A DNA stretch of 64,000 nucleotides from Apostichopus japonicus (lineage: Eukaryota; Echinodermata; Holothuroidea; Aspidochirotida; Stichopodidae): positions 23,109,917 to 23,173,916 of the forward strand of contig NC_092571.1 of the NCBI RefSeq assembly GCF_037975245.1. The letters run 5' to 3'. A program made the translations under genes and the position numbers. Numbering within the stretch: the stretch's first letter is position 1; every line of letters begins with the position of its first letter. Shown piece after piece: positions 24,710 to 36,220 of the stretch. The notes under the pieces are model-generated. The model was given only the letters and a program-made list of their open reading frames with translations. It made no database searches and was not told the DNA's origin.

Positions 24710-25399
24710 TATGAATGTCATCTCCTTCTGTCTATGAATGGACAATGAACCAACGAGAGAGACGCTGTACATTCATGCTTTTAAATTAATACATAGACTG
24801 ATTAGTTTACTTCGCATATGCAGACAATTTTACCATTTTAAGTTTTCCTATTCAGCAAGTCAAACCTATAGGAAGTCAACTACTCTTAGTCTCCTGTACT
24901 ATTTCGATATTCCATCACTGTATCTATATTATTGTGATAATTCGAATATAAATATCGTCACAGAGTTGTTAATGTTTTTACATTATAATTCTAATTAACT
25001 TTCAGTGAATCCATGGTCGGACGGGGACATAAATTGCTACCGGTGCTGGGGCTTTTTTTTCCTTTTGTTTCTTTCCATTGGGGTTGCAAGTCAGAACCAA
25101 TGGTGTATAATAGACAAAGGTTATCAGGGTTTTGTCGATGGGGAAAATTCCTATCGGAGATTAATTATTTTTGGTTTATTCCATTTCATCGTTAAACATC
25201 TAGTGATATGATTCCGGTGAATCAAGTTTTAGACATTGAAAAACAATTAAAGAATAAATATGTAATTTATTCCTATGATGAGCTGCGACTAGTCATATAT
25301 TTCTTTGGTATTTATTTATCATTATATATATATGCTACAAAACAAACTATTAATATGTTAATAAAGAGTAAACAACAACTAGGAAGAAATTAAGAGAGA
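24710..25399 (+). other. 3' flank with poly(A) signals and possible alternative last exon
   Basis: AATAAA occurs at 25,253-25,258 and 25,360-25,365 and could end the transcript. A pyrimidine tract and TTTCAG at 25,005 precede an open stretch (25,006-25,211). That stretch would join in phase to an internal donor, GAG/GTACCT, at 24,678. It encodes NPWSDGDINCYRCW followed by a hydrophobic segment, FFFLLFLSIGVA, and ends at TGA. This is a candidate only. Confidence 0.3.
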
Positions 25400-25717
25400 A
25401 AACAATAGGGCAATCCACGGAGTTGCAAATCTCTTCGCCAGTAAACCGTTTAGGAGTAGTTTTGTACCCAAAATTGAGCCAAAAAAATACATTTGACCTT
25501 TAACCACGTAACAAAATTCACATAATTTGACCTTTCCACCCGGGACATTAGGGGGGGGGGGGGTATCTTCCCACCAAGTTTGAAGAAACACGGCCCAGTC
25601 GTCTAGGAGATTTTGACATAAAAAGTTGGACAAACAAACACACACACACACGCACACACACATACTCTCCGCTTGCATGAATGCATAGGTGACGATTATC
25701 ATCAAAATTAAAAATTG
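25400..25717. repeat. Degenerate dispersed repeat with G-run and (CA)n
   Basis: The words TTGACCTTTAACC, TTGACCTTTCC, a G12 run, CCAAGTTTGAAGAA and a final CACACACA tract look like a dispersed non-coding repeat. Similar words (AAGTTTGAAGAAGATCG and TTTGACCTCTGACC) occur in intron 2 at about 14,247-14,400, so both may belong to one old family. The last 30 bp, read on the minus strand, may continue the older LINE copy. Confidence 0.45.
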
Positions 25718-25730
25718 ACAGTTAGACCGT
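25718..25730. repeat. Left 13-bp direct repeat, probable LINE target site duplication
   Basis: ACAGTTAGACCGT, identical to 27,740-27,752. It is consistent with the target duplication made when the plus-strand LINE inserted. Confidence 0.75.
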
Positions 25731-27739
25731 TGGTGAGAACATTAGACTAGTTTTAGACCTCATTGATCTTTGTAATTCCAACAATATTTCAGGTACTCTT
25801 CTTTTTCTAGATTTTGAAAAGGCTTTTGATTGTTAATTTGGACTGGGAGTTTCTTTATCAAAGTTTTAAATTCTTCAATTTTGGTCCACATTGTGTTAGG
25901 TGGGTTAGAACTTATTATGGGAACGTTACATCTTGTGCTATTAACAATGGTCATCTCTCTAGTATTTTAGTATTTCTCGAGGTGTAAGACAGGGTTGTCC
26001 ACTCAGTCCTTACCTCTTTATTTTATGTTCAGAATTGTTCACATTCATGGTTAAAATAGGATGTTGTATGAAGGGTATATCTATTAATAACTCTGAAATT
26101 AGAATTTCTCAATATGCCGATGATACTGTTTTATTTTTAGATGGTTCACGCGCTTCTCTTGTAGAGGTTGTAAACATTCTTAATAATTTTTCTGCCGCTT
26201 CGGGTTTAAAAGTTAATTTTAGCAAATCATTTATTCCATTGGGTGCTATGGTTTCAAGGGTTCCCTGGTATTTTCATGAGTATTGTTTTAATGTTAATCT
26301 TGGTCCCGTGAAATATCTTGGTGTCACATGTACTACAAAGAATGAAGATTTCTTTTCGCTGAATTATCTTCCCAAATTATCCAGGCTCAAACAGTTACTT
26401 GGGATGTGGACTAAACATGCACCATCTGGTAAAGTAACTGTAATGAAGAGTTTTGCAACTTGTTTTTCTCTTTAGTGTTCTACCAAATCCTCCTCTTAGT
26501 TTCATTAAAGAGGTTCATATAATTTTGTATAATTTTATTTGGAACAATAAACCTTATAAGATTAAACGAAGCACCCTTATTAATAAGAAAGTTAACGGCG
26601 GCTTTGATATGACAGATATTGAATCTTTCACTTAAAGTCTAAACTGGAGCTGGGTAAAACGGTATTTAGCCCCTCAGAGAGGAAACTGGAAAATATTTTT
26701 TGATTTGTACCTAAAACAGTTCGGTGGTGCTTTTCTTTTAAAATGTAATTTCAATAAGAAAGCAGTTTCTTGTATTTCTAATAATTTTTGCAGAGAAGTG
26801 TGTGAGGCTTGTGCTGAGTTTAATTTTTATCATCCAGACAGTAATTACGGTAATGAAATCATATATTGGTTAACGATAAAGTGATTTTCCACTATGATCT
26901 TTTAAATCACAGAACTATTCATTTAAAACATTTCATTAAAAATGATGGCTCGGTAATTCCATATAACACGTTTCAAGCGAAGATATATATTAGCAATTTT
27001 CCTTGTACTTCAAACTTTGTGATTATTCACGTCATTCCTAGTCATTGGAGGGGGTACCATGATTCTGATTTGCTCCCAATGAGTGAAAATAACTTTAATA
27101 TGTGCATGCGCACACATCAATTAACCAAAAACGTTTATAATAAGCTAATTACCGGTCTAATTTCCAGTGAAAATAGATTGGAATAAGATTTTTAGGCTTC
27201 CTTATACGGCTGTGAATGACCCAAAGTATCATATTTACAATTGCGTTTTCTACATCGTATTTTAGGCATAAATAGCTTGCTTTATAAAATGAAAATGGTC
27301 AATTCTCCACTTTGTTCATTTTGCAAAGATGCCGATGAAACACTAATGCATTTGCTTTATAATTGTAGTCACGTTGAGCGATTCTGGGAGGCAGTGAATT
27401 CAAATTGCATTCACAATTAATTATACTTTTAATATGACCAATATTTGTTTTGGTGATTTTGGTGATATGGGTAATCCTGTGAACTTTTTAATTTTGCATG
27501 CTAAAAAGTATATATATTTATAGCCTACTTGTAGGTTGAATAACAAAATCCCAGATGTGCAAGAATTTTACTTTTACTTTCGACTTGACCTTCACTATTT
27601 CATTTCTAAGCAAAACAACAATTTGTGTAACCTTAACGACTTCTTCTTTATGTAAGTAAGCTTCTTAGGTAAGTCTTTTTGCTGATTCTTATGTATTATG
27701 TGTTACGGTATTTTAAATAAGTACAGTGGAAGAAAAACA
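25731..27739 (+). pseudogene. Decayed Tx1/L1-like LINE, reverse transcriptase to 3' end
   Basis: Conceptual translation in shifting frames gives reverse transcriptase landmarks in order. These are GENIRLVLDLIDLCN at the left edge, FLDFEKAFD at about 25,804, RGVRQGCPLSPYLF at about 25,978 and the catalytic YADDTVLFL at 26,113. SGLKVNFSKS follows. Further right come a thumb/connection region, then CSFC-x8-TLMHLLYNCSHVERFW (about 27,319-27,395), the Cys/His-type end typical of Tx1/L1 ORF2, and finally HAKKYI. Several frameshifts and stops (for example at 25,831, 25,985, 26,474 and 26,635) make it non-functional. The endonuclease and N-terminal half are missing, so it is 5' truncated. Residue comparisons are from family memory. 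Confidence 0.88.
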
Positions 27740-27752
27740 ACAGTTAGACCGT
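27740..27752. repeat. Right 13-bp direct repeat, probable LINE target site duplication
   Basis: A second copy of ACAGTTAGACCGT, just after an A-rich end (AAGAAAAACA) that would be the tail of the plus-strand LINE. Confidence 0.75.
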
Positions 27753-28135
27753 CGCTCCCAGGGGCCTTTCATTCTTCATTGCAGAAAGAGCAATAAAACA
27801 TTCCTTTAAATATAAAGGTTCATCGCAAGAACTTGAATCATCTTGGTTCAACTGGAGGTAATCTAGTTCATTGAAGAAGCTAGAGGGAGCAATGGTTAGA
27901 AGTATATAATGTCTGATAAAAATCTTTAATATTGATTAGAATATCAGTACTCTCTGAATACATTTGGCCGTTTTCTCCAATGAGCTTACGAATTGTATTA
28001 TTACCCCTATTACTTTTTTCTAGATTAAGAAAATACCTTGTATTTTCCCCCCTTCCTCTACCCATCTTGCACGAGATCTTATAATAGTTCTTTTCAACCA
28101 ATAATCGTAGAAGATTAAAAGCTCGGTTTGAGTGG
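27753..28135 (-). pseudogene. Older minus-strand LINE fragment hosting the insertion
   Basis: Read on the minus strand, the fragment carries the part of ORF2 just before the reverse transcriptase palm. It runs RSRARWVEEG, then RYFLNLEKSNRGNNTIRKL, then FYQTLYTS, then LKECFIALSAMKNE and PGSDGLTV, with at least two frameshifts. These words are typical of Tx1/L1-like LINEs. At 27,752 it stops at the 13-bp repeat. It seems to resume for a few codons left of 25,718 (V-N-F, then stop-interrupted F and W positions), as expected if the plus-strand copy landed inside it. Confidence 0.72.
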
Positions 28136-28147
28136 TTTTAGCTTAAA

Positions 28148-28884
28148 ATGATAAATGGTAAAATGGTAAAATGATAAAAGGGTGAAATGATAAAATGGTT
28201 AAATGGTGAAATGATGCTATGGTAAAATGGTGAAATAGTAAAATGGTAAAATAATACAATGATAAAATGATAAAATGGTATGATAAAATGATAAAATGGT
28301 AAAATGGTAAAATTGTGAAATGGTAAAAAGGTAAAATGGTAAAGTGATAAAATGATGAAATGATAAAATGATAAAATGATAAAATGGTAAAATGGTGAAA
28401 TGGTGAAATGGTAAAAGGGTAAAGTGATAAAATGATTAAATGATAAAATGGTGAATTGGTAAATGATAAAATGATAAAATGATAAATTTATAAAGCAATC
28501 AAATTATAAAATGGTAAAATGGTAAAATGGTAAAGTGATAAAATGATAAAATGGTAAAGTGATAAAATGATAAAATGATGAAATGGTAAAATGGTAAAAT
28601 GGTAAATTGGTGAAATGGTGAAATGGTAATGGTGAAATGGTTAAATGGTGAAATGATCAAATGATCAAAATAATGATCAAATGATAAAATGGTCAAATGG
28701 TAAAATTGTGAAATGGTAAAAAGGTAAAATGGTAAAGTGATAAAATGATGAAATGATAAAATGATAAAATGATAAAATGATAAAATGATAAAATGATAAA
28801 ATGGTAAAATGGTAAAATGGTAAATTGGTGAAATGGTGAAATGGTGAAATGGTGAAATGATCAAATGATCAAAATAATGATCAA
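28148..28884. repeat. Degenerate 8-bp satellite, first block
   Basis: A mixture of AAAATGGT, AAAATGAT, GAAATGGT and AAAGTGAT units. It is less homogeneous than later blocks, as expected at the edge of an array. A ~220-bp internal duplication is visible (AAATTGTGAAATGG at about 28,310 and 28,703). Confidence 0.92.
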
Positions 28885-29204
28885 ATGATCAAATGGTCAA
28901 ATGGTCAAATGGTCAAATGGTCAAATGGTCAAATGGTCAAATGGTCAAATGGTCAAATGGTCAAATGGTCAAATGGTCAAATGGTCAAATGGTCAAATGG
29001 TCAAATGGTCAAATGGTCAAATGGTCAAATGGTCAAATGGTCAAATGGTCAAATGGTCAAATGGTCAAATGGTCAAATGGTCAAATGGTCAAATGGTCAA
29101 ATGGTCAAATGGTCAAATGGTCAAATGGTCCAAATGGTCAAATGGTCAAATGGTCAAATGGTCAAATGGTCAAATGGTCACATGTTCAAATGGTCATATG
29201 GTCA
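28885..29204. repeat. Homogeneous AAATGGTC 8-bp array
   Basis: About 39 almost perfect tandem AAATGGTC units, with a one-base insertion near 29,130. All three forward frames are open and encode the same octapeptide, MVKWSNGQ in cyclic order, as expected for any stop-free 8-bp repeat. Confidence 0.97.
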
Positions 29205-29330
29205 AATGGTCACATGATCACATGATCACATGATCAGATGATCAGATGATCAGATGATCAGATGATCAGATGATCAAATGGTCAAATGATCAGATGATCA
29301 GATGATCAGATGATCAGATGATCAGATGAT
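29205..29330. repeat. AGATGATC / ACATGATC 8-bp sub-block
   Basis: Eight-base units changed to ACATGATC and then AGATGATC. They are rich in the palindrome TGATCA. Confidence 0.95.
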
Positions 29331-29620
29331 CAAATGGTCAAATGGTCAAATGGTCAAATGGTCAAATGGTCAAATGCTCAAATGCTCAAATGCTCAAATG
29401 CTCAAATGCTCAAATGCTCAAATGCTCAAATGCTCAAATGCTCAAATGCTCAAATGCTCAAATGCTCAAATGCTCAAATGCTCAAATGCTCAAATGCTCA
29501 AATGCTCAAATGCTCAAATGCTCAAATGCTCAAATGCTCAAATGCTCAAATGCTCAAATGCTCAAATGCTCAAATGCTCAAATGCTCAAATGCTCAAATG
29601 CTCAAATGCTCAAATGCTCA
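29331..29620. repeat. AAATGGTC to AAATGCTC 8-bp sub-block
   Basis: Five AAATGGTC units, then about 31 perfect AAATGCTC units (29,372-29,620). The abrupt switch of one base marks a separately homogenised sub-block. Confidence 0.97.
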
Positions 29621-29820
29621 AATAGTCAAATGATCAAATGATCAAATGGTAAAGTAATAAAATGATCAAATGATCAAATGGTTAAATGGTAAAGTGGTGA
29701 AATGGTGAAATGATGACATAATGAAATGATATGATGAAATGGTGAAATGGTAAAATTTTCAAATGGTAAAGTGACATTATGACATTGATGAGAGTATCGA
29801 CAGTATCATTAGTGACATAA
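29621..29820. repeat. Boundary module from 8-bp to 46-bp satellite, copy 1
   Basis: Degenerate units (AAAGTAATAAAATGATC and GGTTAAATGGTAAAGTGG) lead to AAATTTTCAAATGGTAAAG, then TGACATTATGACATT and GACAGTATCATTAGTGACAT, followed by the first 46-bp monomers. The module recurs at about 42,530-42,717 and 54,035-54,221. Confidence 0.88.
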
Positions 29821-32800
29821 CTTTTGAATATCTGTGGCTTATAATACTTACGAATAGTTAAACTTACTTATGAATATCTGTGGCTTACAATACTTACGAA
29901 TAGTTAAACTTACTTATGAATATATGTTGCTTACAATAGTAACGAATAGTTAAATGCATTTATAAATATATGTGGCTTAAAATACTAAGGAATAGTTAAA
30001 CTTACTTATGAATATTTGTGGCTTACAAAACTTACGAATAGTGAAACTTACGAATCAATATCTGTGGCTTACAATACTTACGAATAGTTAAACTTACTTA
30101 TGTATATAGGTGGCTAACAATATACCTACGAACAGTTAAACTTACTTAGAAATATCTGTGGTTGACGTTACTTATGAATAGTTAAATTCACTTGTGAATA
30201 TATGTGGCTTACAATAGTAAAAAATATTTAAATTCATTTATAAATATATGTGGCATAAAATACTTAGGAATAGTTAAACTTACTTATGAATATCTGTGGC
30301 TTACAATACTTCCGAATAGTCAAACTTCATAATGAATATATGTGGCTTACAATACTAACAAATAGTTAAACTTACTTAAGTATATATGTGGCTTAAAATA
30401 CCTACGAAAAGTTAAACTAATTTTGGAAAATAGTTGGCGTAAAATACCTACGAATAGTTATACTTATATGAATATCTGTGGCTTGCAATACTTATGAATG
30501 GTTAAACTTATTTATGAATATCTGTCGCTTACAATACTTAGGAATAATTAAACTTTCTTAAGTATATATGTCGCTTACAATATACCTACGAATAATTAAA
30601 TTTACTTAGGCATATATGTGGCTAACAATACTTATGAATAGTTAAACTAACATATATGTATACGTGGCTTACATTACTTACGAATAGTTAAACTTACTTA
30701 TTAATATCTTTGACTTACAATACTTACGAATAGTTAAACTTAATTATGAATATAAGTTGCTTACAATAATTACGAATAGTTAAACTTACTTATGCATATC
30801 TGTCGCTTACAATAGTAACGAATAGTTAAGCTTGCTTATGCATGTCTGTGGCTTAAAATACCAACGAATAGTTAAACTTAATCATGAATATCCACGGCTT
30901 ACAATAGTAACGAATAGTTAAATTCATTTATAAATATATGTGGCTTCTAATACTTACGAATAGTTAAACTAACTTATGAATATCTGTGGCTTACAATATA
31001 CCTACGAATAGTCTAACATACTTATGCATTTATTTGGCTACCAATACTAATGAATGGTTAAACTTACTTAGGAATATCTGTGGATTACAATACTTACGAA
31101 TAGTCAATGTTGATTATCAATATATTTGGCTTACAATACTTTGGAATAGTTAAACTATAGATACAAAGAGTTAAAATTACTTATGAATATCTGTGGCTTA
31201 CAATCCTTAGGAATAGTTAAACTTACTAATGAAGATCTGTCGCCTACAATACTTAGGATGAGTTAAACTTACTTAAAATACCTACGAATAGTTAAACTTA
31301 CTTATGAATATCTGTCGCTTACAATACTTAGGATGAGTTAAACTTAATTATGAATATATGGGGCTTAAAATACTAAAGGAATAGTTAAACTTACTTATGA
31401 ATATCTGTCGCTTACATTACTTAGGAATAGTGAAACTTAATTATAAATAGAGGTTGCTTACAATACACCTACGAATAGTTAAACTTACTTATGAATATCT
31501 GTGGTTTACCTAACTTATGTATAGTAAAATTCACTTATAAATATATGTGGCTTAGAATACTTATAAATAGTTTAACTTACTGATGAATATCTGTGGCTTA
31601 CAATACTTATGGATGGTTAAAGTTACTTAGGAATATCTGTGGCTTACAATACTTACGAATAGTTAAACTAACTAAGGAATATATGTGGCTTACAATCCTT
31701 AGGAATAGTTAAACTTAAATATGAATATCTGTCGCTTATAATACATAGGATGAGTTAAACTTAATTATGCATATCTGTGGCTTAAAATACCTACGAATAG
31801 TTAAACTTACTTATGAATATCTGTGGCTCACAATAGTAGCGAATAGCTAAACTTACTTATGAATTTCTGTGGCTTAAAATACCTACTTATGAATATCTGT
31901 GGCTTACAATACATAAGGAATAGTTAAACTTACATATGAATATAGGTGGCTTACACTATAACTACGAATAGTTAAACTTACTTATGAATATATGTGGCTT
32001 ACAATACTAAAGGAATAGTTAAACTTACTTATGAATATATGTCGCTTACAGTACTTAGGAATAGTTAAACTTAATTATGAATAGAGGTGGCCCTACAATA
32101 TACCTAGGAATAGTTAAACTTATGAATATCTGTGGTTGACCTTACTAATGTATAGTTAAATTCACTTATAAATATATGTGGCTTAAAATACTTATAAATA
32201 GTTAAACTTACTTATGAATATCTGTGGCTTACAATACTTATGAATGGATAAACTTACTTATGAATATATGTGGTTTACAATCCTTAGGAGAAGTTAAACT
32301 TACTTATGAATATCTGTGGCCTTCAATACTTACGAATAGTTAAACTTACTTAGGAATATCTGTGGCTTACAATACTTACGAATAGTTAAACTAACTAAGG
32401 AATATATGTGGCTTACAATCCTTAGGAATAGTTAAACTTACTTATGAATATCTGTCGCTTATAATACATAGGATGAGTTAAACTTAATTATGCATATCTG
32501 TGGCTTAAAATACCTACGAATAGTTAAACTTACTTATGAATATCTGTGGCTCACAATAGTAGCGAATAGCTAAACTTACTTATGAATTTCTGTGGCCTCA
32601 AATACCTAAACTTACTTATGAATATCTGTGGCCTCAAATACCTACTTATGAATATCTGTGGCTTACAATACTTACAAATAGTTTAACTTACTTATGAATA
32701 TATGTGGCTTACAATACATAAGGAATAGTTAAACTTACATATGAATATAGGTGGCTTACACTATACCTACGAATAGTTAAACTTACTTATGAATATATGT

Positions 32801-33869
32801 GGCTTACAATACTAAAGGAATAGTTAAACTTACTTATGAATATCTGTGGTTGACCTTACTAATGTATAGTTAAATTCACTTATAAATATATGTGGCTTAA
32901 AATACTTATAAATAGTTAAACTTACTTATGAATATCTGTGGCTTACAATACTTATGAATGGTTAAACTTACTTATGAATATATGTGGCTTACAATCCTTA
33001 GGAGAAGTTAAACTAACTTATGAATATCTGTGGCTTACAATACTTAGAAATAGTTAAACTTACTTATGAAATCTGTGGCTCACATTCGTAACGAATAGAA
33101 ATTCACTTATAAATATATATGGCTTTAAATACCCACGAATGGTTAAACTTACTTAGAAATTTCTGTGGCTTAAAATACTTACGAATAGTTAAACTTACTT
33201 ATGAATAGAGGTGGCTTACAATATACCTAGGAGTAGTTAAACTTACTTATGAATATCTGTGGTTGACCTTACTAATGTATAGTTAAATTCACTTATAAAT
33301 ATATGTGGCTTAAAAAAACTTATGAATAGATAAACTTACTTATGCATATGTGGCTTACGATACTGACAAATAGATAATCTTACTTACGTATATATGTGGC
33401 TTACAATACCAACGAATAGTTAAACTTACTTATGCATATATGTGGCTTACATTACTTAGGAATATTTAAACTTACGTAATAATATGTGGCTAACAATACT
33501 TACAAAAAGTTAAACTTACTTATGAATATCTGTGGCTTACAATACTAAGGAATAGTTAAACTTACTTATGAATATCTGTCGCTTAAAATACTTAGGAATG
33601 GTTTAGCTTACTTATGTATATCTGTGGCTTAAAATACTTAAGAATGTTTAAACTTACTTATGAATATCTGTGTCTTATAAAAGTAACGAATAGTTAAACT
33701 TATTTATGAATATATGTGGCTTACAATACTTACGAAAAGTTAAACTTACTTATGTATATTTGTGGCTTAAAAAACATAAGAATATTTAAACTTACGTAAG
33801 AATATCTGTGGCTTAAAATACTTAGGAATAGTTAAAATTACTTAATATGAATACCTGTTGTATTGTCCC

Positions 33870-34052
33870 GTAGCATGATAGCATGGTAGCACGGTAGCTC
33901 GGTAGCATGGAAGCATGGTAGCATGGTAGCAATGTAGCAATGTAGCAAGGTTCCATGGTACTATGGTAGCAAGGCAGAATGGTAGCAATGTAGCAATGCA
34001 GCATGGTAGCATGGTAGCATGGTAGCAAGGTAGCATGGTAGCATGGTAGCAT
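33870..34052. repeat. Embedded ATGGTAGC module, copy 1
   Basis: A 183-bp block of diverged ATGGTAGC 8-mers, with variants such as CACGGTAGC and AATGTAGC. It sits inside the 46-bp array between GTATTGTCCC and CATGTCAGGATAC. This copy has GGTAGCAAGGCAG, as in copy 4. Confidence 0.95.
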
Positions 34053-34545
34053 GTCAGGATACATATCTGTGACTTACAATACTTAGGAATGGTTAAACTT
34101 AATTAAGTATATCTGTGGCTTAAAATACCTAAGAATAGTTAAACTTACTTATGAATATCTGTGGCTTACAATAGTTACGAATAGTTAAACTTACTTATGA
34201 ATATCTGTTGTTTACCTTACTTACGAAAAGTTAAATTCTCTTATAAATATATGTGGCTTACAATACTTACAAATAGTTAAACTTACTTATGAATACTTGT
34301 GGCTTAGAACACTCACGTATAGTTAATCTTACTTATGAATATCTATGGCTTACAATACTTAGAAATAGTTAAACTTACTTATATATATCTGTCGCTTAAA
34401 ATACTTAGGAATGGTTTAGCTTACTTATGAATATCTGTGGCTTACAATGGTAACGAATAGTTAAAGTTACTTATGAATATCTGTTTTTTACCTTACTTAC
34501 GAATAGTTAAATTCACTTATAAATATATGTGTCTTAAAATACTTA

Positions 34546-35956
34546 AGAATAGATAAACTTACTTATGCATATGTGGCTTACGATACTGACAAATAGTTAA
34601 TCTTACTTATGTATATATGTGGCTTACAATACCAGCGAATAGTTAAACTTACTAATGCATATATGTGGCTTACATTACTTAGGAATATTTAAACTTACGT
34701 AAAAATATGTGACTAACAATACTTACAAATAGTTAAACTTACTTATGAATTCTTGTGGCTTAGAACACTCACGTATAGTTAAACTTACTTATAAATATCT
34801 GTGGCTTACAATACTAAGGAATAGTTAAACTTACGTATGAATATCTGTCGCTTAAAATACTTAGGAATGGTTTAGCTTACTTATGTATCTCTGTGGCTTA
34901 AAATACCAAAGAATGTTTAAACTTACTTATGAATATCTGTGGCTTATAATAGTAACGAATAGTTAAAGTTACTGATGAATATCTCTTTTTAACTTACTTA
35001 CGAATAGTTAAATTCACTTATAAATATATGTGGCTTAAAATACTTAAGAATAGATAAACTTACTTATGCATATGTGGCTTACGATACTGACAAATAGTTA
35101 ATCTTACTTACGTATATATGTGGCTTACAATACCAACGAATAGTTAAATTTAATTATGCATATATGTGGCTTACATTACTTAGGAATATTTAAACTTACG
35201 TAATAATATGTGGCTAACAATACTTACAAAAAGTGAAACTTACTTATGAATATCTGTGGCTTACAATACTAAGGAATAGTTAAACTTACTTATGAATATC
35301 TGTCGCTTAAAATACTAAGGAATGGTTTAGCTTACTTATGTATATCTGTGGCTTAAAATACCTAAGAATGTTTAAACTTACTTATGAATATCTGTGTCTT
35401 ATAATAGTAACGAATAGTTAAAGTTACTTATGAATATCTCTTTTTAACTTACTTTCGAATAGTTAAATTCACTTATAAATATATGTGGCTTAAAATACTT
35501 AAGAATAGATAAACTTACTTATGCATATGTGGCTTACGATACTGACAAATAGTTAATCTTACTTACGTATATATGTGGCTTACAATATCAACGAATAGTT
35601 AAACTTAATTATGCATATATGTGGCTTACATTACTTAGGAATATTTAAACTTACGTAATAATATGTGGCTAACAATACTTACAAAAAGTTAAACTTACTT
35701 ATGAATATCTGTGGCTTACAATACTAAGGAATAGTTAAACTTACTTATGAATATCTGTCGCTTAAAATACTTAGGAATGGTTTAGCTTACTTATGTATAT
35801 CTGTGGCTTTAAATACCTAAGAATGTTTAAACTTACTTATGAATATCTGTGGCTTATAATAGTAACGAATAATTAAAGTTACTTATGAATATCTCTTTTT
35901 AACTTACTTACGAATAGTTAAATTCACTTATAAATATATGTGGCTTAAAATACTTA
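34546..35956. repeat. ~455-bp higher-order repeat of 46-bp monomers
   Basis: The word AGAATAGATAAAC followed by TATGCATATGTGG recurs at 34,546, 35,047, 35,502 and 35,957. Spacings are 501, 455 and 455 bp. Thus ten monomers form a unit, and the 501-bp unit has one extra 46-bp monomer. Neighbouring units are nearly identical, while monomers within a unit differ. Confidence 0.9.
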
Positions 35957-36220
35957 AGAATAGATAAACTTACTTATGCATATGTGGCTTACGATTCTGA
36001 CAAATAGTTAAACTTACTAATGTATATATGGGGCATAAAATACCAACGAATAGTTAAACTTACTTATGAATATATGAGGCTTATAATAGTAACGAATAGT
36101 TAAAGTTACTAATGAATATCTCTTTTTAACTTACTTACGAATAGTTAAATTCACTTATAAATATATGTGGCATAAAATACTTAAGAATAGATAAACTTAC
36201 TTATGCATATGTGGCTTACG

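Noticed and set aside
25731-28135. Twin-priming 5' inversion of a single LINE
   Set aside because: A 5' inversion would place the inverted part upstream of the plus-strand part; here it lies downstream. The 13-bp direct repeats fit a nested insertion better.
28885-29641. Long forward open frames of MVKWSNGQ and MLKCSNAQ repeats
   Set aside because: They follow automatically from stop-free 8-bp repeats, occur in all three frames, and have no flanking gene structure.
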